A DNA stretch of 64,000 nucleotides from JAEUIA01 sp034440255 (lineage in GTDB: Bacteria; Planctomycetota; UBA1135; GCA-002686595). Below are positions 8,501 through 18,000 of the stretch, one piece after another. Position numbers and translations under genes: made by a program. Below the pieces are notes generated by a model that was not told the DNA's origin, searched no databases, and saw only the letters and a list, made by a program, of their open reading frames with translations. The DNA is taken from positions 4,972-68,971 of the forward strand of contig JAWXBU010000157.1 of the NCBI GenBank assembly GCA_034440255.1. Reading direction: 5' to 3'. Every line of letters starts with the position of its first letter. Within the stretch, counting starts at the first letter, position 1.

Positions 8501-9060
8501 AGAAGCGTAGATGGATCTACTTCGTCCTTTCAGCAGTTCTCGTGCTCGTCGTCATCTCGTCCATGCTCAGCTCGTGCGCCACTCGCAACGTCGATCCAAC
8601 GGGTCGTCGTTTTCCCACTGTGAAGGCTCGATCTCTGAGCGGTGAGTCCCGCGAACTTCCGGGCGATCTAGCCGGCGAACCAGCAATATTGATCATCGGC
8701 TACGTCCAAGGCGCGCAGTTCGACATCGATCGGTGGATCATGGGTTTGATGCAGGTGAAGTCCACGGTGCGCATTCTCGAAGTGCCCACCATCGATGGGA
8801 TCGTGCCCACGCTGATCTCGTCGTGGATCGATTCGGGTATGAAGAGCGGGATCCCTTCCGAAGATTGGCCTGCTGTCGTGACCGTCTATGGAAACGAGGC
8901 GTCGCACATCGTCGCTGCAACCGGCAACGAGCAGCCGCGAAATGCGCGCGTCCTCTTGATCGACGCAGAGGGTCGGGTCGTTTGGTTCCACGATCGAGGG
9001 TTCTCACCCGCACAGTTGATGGCATTGGATGCGTTGGCGCGCGAGCTCTCGAATTCTTGA
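8497..9060 (+). CDS. Lipoprotein with thioredoxin-like fold lacking catalytic Cys
   Basis: 187-residue lipoprotein. A basic N-terminus and hydrophobic segment end in the lipobox LSSC (Cys27). The rest (FPTVKARSLSGESRELPGDL, LIIGYVQGAQFDIDRW, ARVLLIDAEGRVVWFHDRG) follows the strand-helix order of AhpC/TlpA-like proteins. The CxxC position reads VQGAQFD, so it should not do thiol chemistry. It overlaps the peroxiredoxin-like gene by 4 nt (ATGA), so the two are probably translated together. I infer a partner or structural role at the membrane; no function is established. Confidence 0.65.
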   Translation: MKKRRWIYFVLSAVLVLVVISSMLSSCATRNVDPTGRRFPTVKARSLSGESRELPGDLAGEPAILIIGYVQGAQFDIDRWIMGLMQVKSTVRILEVPTIDGIVPTLISSWIDSGMKSGIPSEDWPAVVTVYGNEASHIVAATGNEQPRNARVLLIDAEGRVVWFHDRGFSPAQLMALDALARELSNS

Positions 9061-9164
9061 AGAGCTTCTTGGTGTAACTCTTGGCGCCGTCGAACTCGCG
9101 CATCGGCGCACGCCGTCCCTGGCCTTCGCGCTGTGCAGGCCCGAGTTATGATCGTGTCGTGCCT

Positions 9165-9623
9165 ATGAAACGGACGTCCAGGATCGTGGCTGCCAAGCGA
9201 CCCACACTCGGCCTTTCCACTGAGGAAAGAGCCGCTTTCCGCGCCGCCAAGCTAACGGCACGCGACGTCGAGGCGTCCGGCGGAGAGGATTTGCATCGAC
9301 GACTGTGCAGCACCGTTTCACGTGCCCGCTGCGACGAACTCGCGGCGCTGGCCGACTTCCAGCGCTTGGGTTCAGTGGGCCTGGAGACAGCTCGAAATTT
9401 CATCGCGTTGGGATTTGCTTGCGTGGCTGATTTGAAGGGCCAGGATCCGCGGGAGCTCCATGCGCGGATGTGCGAACTCACCAAGTCACACCATGACCCC
9501 TGTGTCGAGGACGCTTTCCGTTGCGCGATCGCGCAGGTTGAGGATCCAAGTCTCCCGGTCGAACTGCGCGACTGGTGGCACTGGACGAAAGTGCGTGGTC
9601 AGCCGATGAGCGCCCGGCCTTGA
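9165..9623 (+). CDS. Cdd1-like helix-hairpin-helix protein
   Basis: 152-residue protein matching the 'pathogenicity locus' (Cdd1) family. The conserved core occurs near residues 65-125: FQRLGSVGLETARNFIALGF, a helix-hairpin-helix, followed by ADLKGQDPRELHARMCEL and HDPCVEDAFRCAI. Such HHH folds usually bind DNA non-specifically; the biological role of the family is unknown. The N-terminal 60 residues are basic and unmatched. ATG 9165 is chosen; GTG 9159 is two codons upstream. The frame is also open upstream without homology. The gene converges on pldA. Confidence 0.7.
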   Translation: MKRTSRIVAAKRPTLGLSTEERAAFRAAKLTARDVEASGGEDLHRRLCSTVSRARCDELAALADFQRLGSVGLETARNFIALGFACVADLKGQDPRELHARMCELTKSHHDPCVEDAFRCAIAQVEDPSLPVELRDWWHWTKVRGQPMSARP

Positions 9624-9638
9624 AGAACTCCCACCTTC

Positions 9639-10850
9639 TCAGCGCACCAATCCGACGCCGATTCTCAATCCGTCCGTGTATTCGTCGTAGGTGATCAGGC
9701 TCTCGCCGTAGCCACTGAACCACTGCAACTGCAAATACATGTCGAAATTGCCGTCGCCGATCGCACGCAGTGGATAGGTCAAATCGAATTGCATGCTGCC
9801 ATGCTCGCCTGCGGAGCCCAACCGACCCAGCGCCCCTGCTTGAAATCCGTCGGCCCAGCCCGCCGAAATGCGTAGATCGCAGTAGCCGCGAAACTCCTCG
9901 ATGTCCGTGTTGTTCTCTTGGCCGCTGAAATAGGTATAGAATTTAGGCGCCACTTGCGTCGAGAAGCCCTTGGCATCACCGAAGTGCAGCACCGGACGTA
10001 TGTACGCCATGTTGATCGAGCGCGAGTCGAGGCCATCCTGCCCGTTCGATTCGTGCTGGACGCCGACCTGCAAACCGACCTGTTCGATGAACGGCAGCTT
10101 CAACCAATCCACTTGATCGTTCGACCAAGCCAATTCCGGTTTGTAGTTCGTGTCGGTGAACGGTTTGGATCGACCTTCGATGTCCCACAAGCCAGATTGC
10201 GTGTAGCCCAGGAACAGCCCCGCCAGCAAAGGGACCTGTGAGGCCCACGGTCCCTCGGGATTGAAAATCTGGTACTGGAAACTGAATTGGAATTTGACGC
10301 CGGGTCTGTCCGTTCCGGCGATGAAGTACATCGGCTCGTAAGGATGAAAGCGTTGCAGAGCCGCTTCAGCGAAACGAAATCCGCCCGGAGCCGGCGCAAC
10401 GGCTCGAGGATCTCGAGGCGCATTGGAATCCTCATCGTGCTTGGGCGACTTGACTTCGTCCTTGGGATCGACGGCCGCAATGTCGATGACCGTCGGCGCA
10501 CCCGCCATGCGAACCAGCTGCAGGACGACCCGACCCGATAGCTCGCCCGGCAGATTGAGCTCGTATTCGACGAACACGGTTTCGCCTGCAGCCAGGGAAC
10601 TCGCGCGCGTCCAATCGCCTTTGCGCGACAACGCGGCCGGCGAGCGACTCAGCGGCGTGACGAGTTCGGCGTCGATCTGCACGGGCGGTGTGAATGCGAT
10701 GCTCTCCGCGCTGCCGTTGCGGAAGAACGCGCCCACGTCGACACGCGAGCCAGCCTCGACGACGACGGTCGGCGGGGAGAGCGAGATGACGGGGCCGACC
10801 TGAGCTTCTTGCGGAGCGATGAACACTGAGATCAAAAGTGCAGCCAGCAT
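9639..10850 (-). CDS. pldA: Outer membrane phospholipase A (OMPLA)
   Basis: Outer-membrane beta-barrel phospholipase A1, which hydrolyses misplaced phospholipids in the outer leaflet. The catalytic signature HESNGQDGLDSRSIN is present with His266, Ser268 and Asn280, the same spacing as His142/Ser144/Asn156 of the E. coli enzyme. The C-terminal QLQWFSGYGESLITYD motif also matches. Before the barrel come a short signal peptide and about 140 extra residues containing a beta-rich, Ig-like segment (20-125) and a charged linker, both absent from E. coli PldA. This is direct evidence for a Gram-negative outer membrane. It diverges from the gene at 10958. Confidence 0.88.
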   Translation of the reverse strand: MLAALLISVFIAPQEAQVGPVISLSPPTVVVEAGSRVDVGAFFRNGSAESIAFTPPVQIDAELVTPLSRSPAALSRKGDWTRASSLAAGETVFVEYELNLPGELSGRVVLQLVRMAGAPTVIDIAAVDPKDEVKSPKHDEDSNAPRDPRAVAPAPGGFRFAEAALQRFHPYEPMYFIAGTDRPGVKFQFSFQYQIFNPEGPWASQVPLLAGLFLGYTQSGLWDIEGRSKPFTDTNYKPELAWSNDQVDWLKLPFIEQVGLQVGVQHESNGQDGLDSRSINMAYIRPVLHFGDAKGFSTQVAPKFYTYFSGQENNTDIEEFRGYCDLRISAGWADGFQAGALGRLGSAGEHGSMQFDLTYPLRAIGDGNFDMYLQLQWFSGYGESLITYDEYTDGLRIGVGLVR

Positions 10851-10957
10851 GCTGCGTGAGCATATGCGGTGCCGACCGACGTTGGTCCTCGAACTGTGTT
10901 TCCGTTTGCTCTGCGCGCGATTCTCCGTCCCGAACGCGACGTTACACTCGAGGCCGG

Positions 10958-12790
10958 ATGTTGAAGCGCCTCGGTCTGTGCGTCGTGCTGATCGCGCTCG
11001 TCGTCGTGGGCTTTTGGCCTGCGTTTCGTGCAGAGTTCGTCGCTTGGGACGACGATCGGAACTTCCTTCAAAACATCCACTACCGCGGCTTGGCGTTCGA
11101 GAACCTGCGTTGGATGTTCACGACCTTCCACATGGGGCCGTACCAACCGTTCGCGTGGTTGACGCTAGGCTTCGATCACACGCTCTTCGGAATGGATCCG
11201 CGCGGCTATCACGCGATGAACGTGGCGTGGCACGCAGCGACCGTCGTCCTGTTCTTCTTCTTGGCGCGCGTGCTGCTCGAGAGTGCGCGCCCGTCATGGG
11301 GCGAGCGAATGCGCGATGGGCTCGCGTTCGTGGCAGCCCTCGCGTTCGGGTTACATCCCCTGCGCGTCGAGTCGGTTGCGTGGGTCACCGAACGACGCGA
11401 TGTCGTGTCGGGCGCATTCTGCGTCGCGACGGCTCTCGCTTGGATCGTTTACGCGCGTAGTTCGGATCGCCGAGGGCGCAAGTACGCGACAGCTCTGACA
11501 CTGTTCGCGTGTGCGCTCCTCTCGAAGGCCAGCGTCGTCACGCTGCCGATCGTTTTCTTCGTGCTCGATGTGTGGCCGTTGAAACGATGGGCCGGTGATC
11601 ACAAGCGCCTGGTACTCGAGAAGTTGCCCTTCCTCGCGCTGTCGGGGATCTTCTCGATCATCGCGATCGTAGGTCAGAGTTCCACCGGCACTGCGCTGCG
11701 AGCGCTCGCCGATCACGGCCTCGGCCGCCGTGTGGCCCAAGCGTCCTACGCTGCTGTGTTCCAGACAGGAAAGACGCTGTTTCCTGCTGATTTGAGCCCG
11801 ATTTACGACATGCCGAGCCCGTTCGTCGCGACGGAAGCGCGCTTCTTGATCGCGATCACGATCGTCGTCGCCGCAAGCACTCTCGCATTCTTCCTGCGCC
11901 GCTCATGGCCCGCCGCGAGCTGGAGTTGGTTCGCCTTCCTCGTGCTGCTCGCGCCCGTCAGCGGCCTCGTATCGACCGGACCACAGCTCGTCGCCGATCG
12001 CTACAGCTATCTCGCGTGCATGCCCTTCGCTCTTCTCTTCGCTGGCTCGATCGGGTTGGCGATCGAGACGAAAAGTGCACGCATCCCGGGCATCGCGATC
12101 GCGATCGTTGCATGCTCGATGCTCGTGTTCGCATCGCGTAGTCAAACGCAACACTGGCGCTCGTCGATGACGCTGTGGGAGCGTGCGTATGCCGTCGATC
12201 CGCAGAGCGCCGTCGCGTGCGATCACTTGGGAAACGTTCGCGTCGAGCAGAGCCAAGCGCCGGGAGTGGACGTACCGACGCGACTGCGCTTGCTCGACGA
12301 AGCGATCGCGTTGTACGTTCGAGCACAAGAATTGGCGCCGCACCCCAATCACTTTTTCAACATCGGCGGTGCCTTGATCGAGTACTCGGCGCTCGTCCCC
12401 GAGCGACGCACTCAGGAGCTCGAGCTCGCCGCACAGACCATGAAACAAGGTCTGGACTTCGCCGCGGAAACGACCGGCGTCGAACCCAAGTGGCGCGTCA
12501 TGTTCGCGTCGGCACTCGTCGAGCTGAAGCGTCACGACGAAGCGCGCTTCGAGCTCGATCGAGTCTTGCGCGACGATCCCGATCACATAGCGGCGCTGCA
12601 GTGGTCCGCGCGTGTCGCGTTCGAAACGCAGCGCGTCGAAGAAGGTCTGGCCATGCTGCGTCGCACGACCGAGCTCGACCCTGAGAATCCGCGCGTGTGG
12701 TCGATTTTGGCCGCGATGTGCGCTGAATTGGGCCGCGCGGGAGAGGCCGAATCCGTTCGCCGGCGGGCTCAGGACTTGCGGTCTCGCTGA
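10958..12790 (+). CDS. TMTC-like membrane glycosyltransferase with C-terminal TPRs
   Basis: 610-residue integral membrane protein. N-terminal GT-C features are visible: FVAWDDDRNFLQN after the first membrane helix (the DD acid motif), HAMNVAWHAATVVLFF, then GLHPLRVESVAWVTERRDVVS, typical of TMTC/DUF1736-related O-mannosyltransferases. About ten membrane segments run to residue 430. Three or more TPR-like units follow (residues 450-605), including LVELKRHDEARFELDRVL and LAMLRRTTELDPENP. It probably transfers sugar from a polyprenyl donor to periplasmic proteins; donor and acceptor are unknown. ATG 10958 starts directly at the first membrane helix, whereas upstream codons look non-coding. Confidence 0.7.
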   Translation: MLKRLGLCVVLIALVVVGFWPAFRAEFVAWDDDRNFLQNIHYRGLAFENLRWMFTTFHMGPYQPFAWLTLGFDHTLFGMDPRGYHAMNVAWHAATVVLFFFLARVLLESARPSWGERMRDGLAFVAALAFGLHPLRVESVAWVTERRDVVSGAFCVATALAWIVYARSSDRRGRKYATALTLFACALLSKASVVTLPIVFFVLDVWPLKRWAGDHKRLVLEKLPFLALSGIFSIIAIVGQSSTGTALRALADHGLGRRVAQASYAAVFQTGKTLFPADLSPIYDMPSPFVATEARFLIAITIVVAASTLAFFLRRSWPAASWSWFAFLVLLAPVSGLVSTGPQLVADRYSYLACMPFALLFAGSIGLAIETKSARIPGIAIAIVACSMLVFASRSQTQHWRSSMTLWERAYAVDPQSAVACDHLGNVRVEQSQAPGVDVPTRLRLLDEAIALYVRAQELAPHPNHFFNIGGALIEYSALVPERRTQELELAAQTMKQGLDFAAETTGVEPKWRVMFASALVELKRHDEARFELDRVLRDDPDHIAALQWSARVAFETQRVEEGLAMLRRTTELDPENPRVWSILAAMCAELGRAGEAESVRRRAQDLRSR

Positions 12791-12804
12791 GCCGAAGGAG
12801 TGCG

Positions 12805-13992
12805 CTACTTGCCAGCTGGGACCGGAGGAGCGCTCGCCCATTCGACCCAGACGTCGTCGAACCCCTGCGGAGTGAGCTCGAAGATCTCCTTCAGTAGTTT
12901 GCGTTGCAGGCCGGGCATATCGGCGCCGCTCTGCAGCCCTTGCGCATCCAGCTGCCCCTTCAGTCCGCCCAGAAACTTCGCCAGATCACTCGGCCGCTTC
13001 TCGATCAAATAGCGCGTCATCGACCAGCTCGTGTACAGCGCGCGCGGCTCGAGTTCGCCCACTTCGCGGATCCGCATCAGCTCGGACATCTTCTCGTGGT
13101 CGCCGCCCGCGATCATCTTGCGCACCTCAGCGGACCAATCTGCGGGATGCCTGCGGTCGTTGAAGGTCCCCTCTTCGCCTTCGTTCGTCGTGGATCTCGG
13201 CTCGATTTCCTTTTCCATCGCGAGCGCTAGCCCCTCGTCGATCCACGTCGGCGGTTCGTACGAGAAATGCTTGTAGGCGCTGAAAAACAAGTGGCTCAGG
13301 TTGTGAACGATGTGCGGGAACAGCCAACGGTCCTTCTTGAACTCGTCCTCGCACGGGATCGACACGAGCATCTTGTGCACGTTCGGAAAGTGCCAGCGTA
13401 ACGCGCCGCTCACCGACGCTCCTGCGAACTCCTTCGTGAACAGGTTGTGCCCTGCTCGGGCGCTGTGCAGGACGACCTCGAACTTGTCCTTTTCACCGAG
13501 GAATCGCCCGTCTCCCATGTACGGACCTTTCGCCGTCCGTGACTCGGGAAAATCAGCGTCTTTCACATCGAGCAGCGTTTGGAAGCGGACGTAGAACGCT
13601 TCGCTCTTCATGGCGATCAGGTGTAAGCGCAGCCACGGGTCGAGCGTGCGAGGCTTCATGGGCACACTCGGCAACACGGCGCGCAACTGATCGAGCTCGG
13701 CGCGCACGCGTCCTTGATCGGCCAGTTCGACGTCGATCGCCGGAAGTGAAGACGCGAAGCGCATGTGCGCCGTTTCAAGTGTGACCCATTGAGACGCCGG
13801 TACCTTCCCGGGCAACTCCACACTCGTCCATGGCCCGATGGGCATGGGTCCGTGTGTGACGACTCCGGCCCGCTTCATCGTCTCGCCGTCGTTCTTGCAC
13901 CACGGGCACACGTCGGACTTCGGCTTCTGTGCAGCCGAACTCGGCGCGCTCGACACGATTGCAGCGATCAAGAAGAGTCCTGCGATCTGCAT
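12805..13992 (-). CDS. Secreted gluzincin-like protein with altered HExxH
   Basis: 395-residue protein with a signal peptide (about 1-20) and a CPWC pair near residue 29. The region HIVHNLSHLFF (His230, His234) followed by PTWIDEGLA (Glu253) has the layout of a gluzincin/DUF1570-type metallopeptidase: HExxH plus a downstream Glu. Here the catalytic Glu of HExxH is Asn, so zinc could bind but peptide hydrolysis is doubtful. The remainder (FEVVLHSARAGHNLF, ALYTSWSMTRYLIE) also follows that fold. It converges on the TMTC-like gene with 14 nt between stops. Assignment to the peptidase superfamily is my inference from motif order. Confidence 0.55.
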   Translation of the reverse strand: MQIAGLFLIAAIVSSAPSSAAQKPKSDVCPWCKNDGETMKRAGVVTHGPMPIGPWTSVELPGKVPASQWVTLETAHMRFASSLPAIDVELADQGRVRAELDQLRAVLPSVPMKPRTLDPWLRLHLIAMKSEAFYVRFQTLLDVKDADFPESRTAKGPYMGDGRFLGEKDKFEVVLHSARAGHNLFTKEFAGASVSGALRWHFPNVHKMLVSIPCEDEFKKDRWLFPHIVHNLSHLFFSAYKHFSYEPPTWIDEGLALAMEKEIEPRSTTNEGEEGTFNDRRHPADWSAEVRKMIAGGDHEKMSELMRIREVGELEPRALYTSWSMTRYLIEKRPSDLAKFLGGLKGQLDAQGLQSGADMPGLQRKLLKEIFELTPQGFDDVWVEWASAPPVPAGK

Positions 13993-14079
13993 GCGTCGAG
14001 CGTACTACCGGACCGCGCGGACCGCGACAGCGCCCCGAACGAGAGTGCGATTCCGTGGTATTTGGGCTGCACTTCTCCG

Positions 14080-14931
14080 ATGCTCTGCGACGACATGGAC
14101 GCCGAGCAAACGCTCAACAACACGCGCATCGAAGAGCGCCACTGGTGGTTCGCTGCACGGCGCAAGATCGTTCGCGATGTCTTGCGCGATCTCGTTCCCG
14201 CGTCGAAAGACGCCTTGATCATCGACATCGGCTGCGGAACGGGAGGCAATTCGGGTGCACTCTCGGACGAGTACCGCTGCGTCGGCATCGACTCGTCCAA
14301 GGAAGCCGTCGACTTCGCGACGACTCGCCATCCGCACGCGCATTTCATACGCGGCGAGGTTCCGCGAGATCTGGGCCCGCTCGTTCGCGAGGCGCGGGCG
14401 TTCTTCCTCATGGACGTGCTCGAGCACGTCGCCGACGACTTTCAGTTGTTCTCGCGCATCGCGGCAGAGGCTTCGCCTGGTGCAATTTTCGTGATCACCA
14501 CGCCCGCACACGAATCGCTTTGGAGCGCACACGATGTGGCGAGCAAGCACTACCGACGCTACTCGGAAGATCGGCTGAAGCGTTTGTGGAGCGGCCTCCC
14601 GATCACGCAATTGCTCTTCTCTCCGTACAACGCGCGCCTCTTGCCAGTGGTGCGTGTCGCGCGTTCGCTGAACAACGCGCTCGGCCGCACGAGTGGTGAC
14701 GCGGGCACGGACATGCGCGTCCCGAGTGCCCCCCTCAATTCCGTGTTGCGAGCTGTTTTCGCGGGAGAATCCACGTTCTTGCGACGATCGCTGCGCGACG
14801 GCGGTGGTCCGGCTTTCCCCGACGGTGTCAGTTACTTCGCAGTACTACGTCGCGAACGGGGCGAACTCGCGCCCCGTACGAAGCCGCGCGACGTCGCCTC
14901 CGACCTCCACGATCCGAATCGCAGCGCGTGA
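14080..14931 (+). CDS. Class I SAM-dependent methyltransferase
   Basis: 283-residue methyltransferase of the Methyltransf_11/UbiE-like type. It starts with NTRIEERHWWFAARRKIV, a segment common in enzymes next to polysaccharide or lipid biosynthesis genes. The SAM-binding loop IIDIGCGTGGNSG follows, then the acidic GIDSS and a motif IV-like FFLMDVLEHVADD, then FVITTPAHESLWSAHD and HYRRYSEDRL. The substrate is unknown. ATG 14080 and ATG 14095 are both possible; longer starts lack homology. It stands alone between two minus-strand genes. Confidence 0.75.
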   Translation: MLCDDMDAEQTLNNTRIEERHWWFAARRKIVRDVLRDLVPASKDALIIDIGCGTGGNSGALSDEYRCVGIDSSKEAVDFATTRHPHAHFIRGEVPRDLGPLVREARAFFLMDVLEHVADDFQLFSRIAAEASPGAIFVITTPAHESLWSAHDVASKHYRRYSEDRLKRLWSGLPITQLLFSPYNARLLPVVRVARSLNNALGRTSGDAGTDMRVPSAPLNSVLRAVFAGESTFLRRSLRDGGGPAFPDGVSYFAVLRRERGELAPRTKPRDVASDLHDPNRSA

Positions 14932-14947
14932 GCTGCGCGCCGCGGCG

Positions 14948-15031
14948 TCACTCGGCAAGGCCCGGGCCGAAGCACAGAGCGACGAAGAGCACGACGAGGA
15001 CGAGCAACAAGAGCATCCACCAGCGCTTCAA
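14948..15031 (-). CDS. Possible 27-residue single-span membrane peptide
   Basis: Starting at a TTG 13 nt after the rhamnosidase stop, a 27-codon frame reads KRWWM followed by an uninterrupted hydrophobic run of about 17 residues and a short GPGLAE tail. That is the shape of a small membrane peptide. There is no clear Shine-Dalgarno sequence, and ATG five codons in is an alternative start. It could equally be chance in a GC-rich gap. No homology can be claimed. Confidence 0.25.
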   Translation of the reverse strand: MKRWWMLLLLVLVVLFVALCFGPGLAE

Positions 15032-15043
15032 TTGTCGCTGCGC

Positions 15044-18000
15044 TTACTTCAACGTACTCGTGAAGTGGTATGTACCCGCCGGCACTTCGATCGATGCGAT
15101 ACCGCCTTCGACGCTCCACACTTGCAACCCGCCCACCGCGTCGACTTGGCTCTCGCCTTCCTTGATTTTCGCGCGATCGACTGCGGGCAGTGCGAGCGTC
15201 GCGGTCGTGTTGGGAGGAATGGTGCAGTCGTAGACGAGGACATCGCCCTCGCGTTTCCACGAGACGGAGAGTCGCCCTGCGATCGATTCGTGCGCGCACT
15301 TCGCCCACGTCAAACCCTCGATTTTCGGGCTTAATTTCACGTGTTCGAAGGCTCGCGGCCCTTCTGCCGAGTTGCGCGTCGGGCCGTCGAGGATCGGCTC
15401 CAAAATCACCGGTCCGTAAGCCAAGTGACGGTCTTCGAGCTCAATGCCGCCGATCGTGCGCACCATCCATTCACCGATCGAACCGAACGCAACGCTGTCG
15501 AGCGAGTTCTCGCTCGCTTCGTGGAAACCGCGGCCTTCGACGTATCCATCCCAACGCTCCCACACCGTCGTTGCGCCGCGATCGATCGCGTAGCCCCAAG
15601 AGGGCAGCTCACGCCGCGTCGCGAGCTTCAGCGCCAAGTCGTGGCGACCGTGACGCGACAACGCCAAGAGCAAGCGGTGCGAAGTTGCGGCGCCGGTCGT
15701 CAATACACCGCCGGATTCCTGAACTTTGCGCACGAGGCTCTCGACCGCTCGCGCTTCGGCGTCGCGGTCCTCGGCGAAGAGATCGAAATCCAGCGCAAGC
15801 GCATAGGCTGCTTGCGCATCACCGCGCAAACGTCCTGTCGGTTCGACGAATTCTTTCACGAAGGCGGCGCGAGCTTCGAGAGCGAGCTTCGACAGCCGCT
15901 CCGCGTCCTTCGTCTTCGCGCACGCGAACGCAGATTTCGCAGCGATTTCGCAGGTGCGCGCGAAAGTCGCCGTCGCGAACAGGTCCTTCCGCACGGAGTC
16001 GGATTCCTGCGCTCGTGACGCATGCATCAGCGTCGAGGCATCGTTCCAATCGCCCAGGTCTTCGCCGCGCGCTTCCTTCCACACCAGCGAGGGGTTCTTC
16101 GATCGAACCCAGTCGATCCACTTCATCGTCGCGGGCAAGCTCGCGTCCAATACGCGGCGATCGTGATAATGCAGGTACATTTCCCAAGGCAGCGTCACGG
16201 CTCCGTCGGCGAACCCAGGAGTGGCTCGTGCGCGCTCCAACTTCGCGAACGGATTCGGCGCGAAGTCGCTGAAGCGACCGTCCTCGGATTGCGCACCGCG
16301 CACGTCGACCAGCCACTGTGCATACGTGGATGACAAGTCCGCTTGGAACATCGCCGTGTGCGCGAAATTTGCGGCGCCGCCGAGCCACCCCAAACGATCG
16401 TCCCGTACCAGTCCATTCGTAGGAATGCCGACCATGTTGTTGCGGCGTGTCCATTCGATGTTGCGCCACAACTGAGTGAGGATTGGATCCGAGCACTCGA
16501 AGGCCCCTACTTGCCGCACGTCGCTCGTGATGGGAATCGCAGTGATCAAACCCAGCGTGGCCGGCGGGATGTTCCCCGAGATTTCGACGTAGCGGAACCC
16601 GTGGATCGTGAAGGACGGGATCAGCTCACCCTTCAAACCGGCCCGCAAAGTCATGCGATCCACTGGCCTGGCACGCCGCGCGTTGCCGGCGAAAACGCGG
16701 CCGTTCGCGTCGAGCGCTTCACCGTACTTCAGTTGAATGGTTCCCTGATCCTTCTGGTCGGCGTTCACGCACGCGACCCCAGACATCACCTGGCCGAAGT
16801 CGTATACGAACGTGCGCGTCGCAAGCTCCTTCAATGAAACAGCCGGGACAGGATTGCCTTGGCGTATCGGATCGGCGACACGAGCGAACAGCGACGGACC
16901 TTCCTTGACCGCGGTCACGTTCTTCCAGCCTTGGTCGACGAAATTGTTCGTGTCCCAGCCACGTTGATCGCTGACCCAGTCGATGTTCTCGCCGTCGATC
17001 AGGTCAGAGCTGCGAATCGGCCCGGCTTGAGACCACTTCCACGACGCATCCGAATTCATGAATGTGGTCGGACCCGTGCTCGGCTCGATGCGCAACTGAG
17101 CGATGAAGCGCGGAGTGGCGCCATATCGACCGCGTTCCGGCGGCGCATCGTCGGCGATCGGATCGCCCAGCCTTCCTGCATACCATCCGTCGGCCAACAA
17201 GACGGCCATCAGATTGTCGCCTTGAACGAGGAATGGAGTGACGTCGTACATGGCATAAGGCACGCGTTTCGAATAATCGGTCCAGCCGGGGGCGAAGCTC
17301 TCGTTCACGATGCGCTGACCGTTGATTCTGATCTCGAAAAGCCCTTGGGCAGAGGTGACGAGATGAGCACGTTTGGGCGTATTCGAGACCACGAAGGGCT
17401 TGCGCAGCATCGTCACGGGTTTGATCTCGGCAACCACGGCACGGCCCGGAAGGAGAACCTTGTCGTTCAGGCCCTGAACGGACCAACCGCCGTCCTCCAT
17501 CGAGTTGCTCGCTGAAGCCTCTCCGACCGTGGCGACGTTGTTCATTCCGTCGCGTACTTCCATTTCGCCGATCGCGAAAGCGAAGCCTTTGTCGCCGTCC
17601 GCCTGCATTTTCTCGATCACGATGCGCACGTATCGAATTGAGAAACGCGTGCACGGAATCACGACCGGATCGACGCCGGGATTCGGCGTGTCGTTGACCA
17701 TTGCATCACCGACGCGCATGAATTTGGCGTCGAAGGATGGAGTTCCGTCGACGTACGCGCGAAAGCGCAAAGGAAACAGGACGCCGGGTTTGGTCGGATC
17801 GCCGTCGGGGCGTGCGGGGTGGATGACGATATTGTCGAAGATCAGGTTCGAACCGAGGTCGATCTGAATGTATTCGAAGTCATCTGCTTTGGCGGCGTTC
17901 TTGCTGCGATAACCCAGAAAGCCCCCCTGGGGGTGAGCTGTGTTCTTCTCGCTGAAAATCCATGACGCTTGCCAATCAGCGGCACGCATCGGTCCCATCG

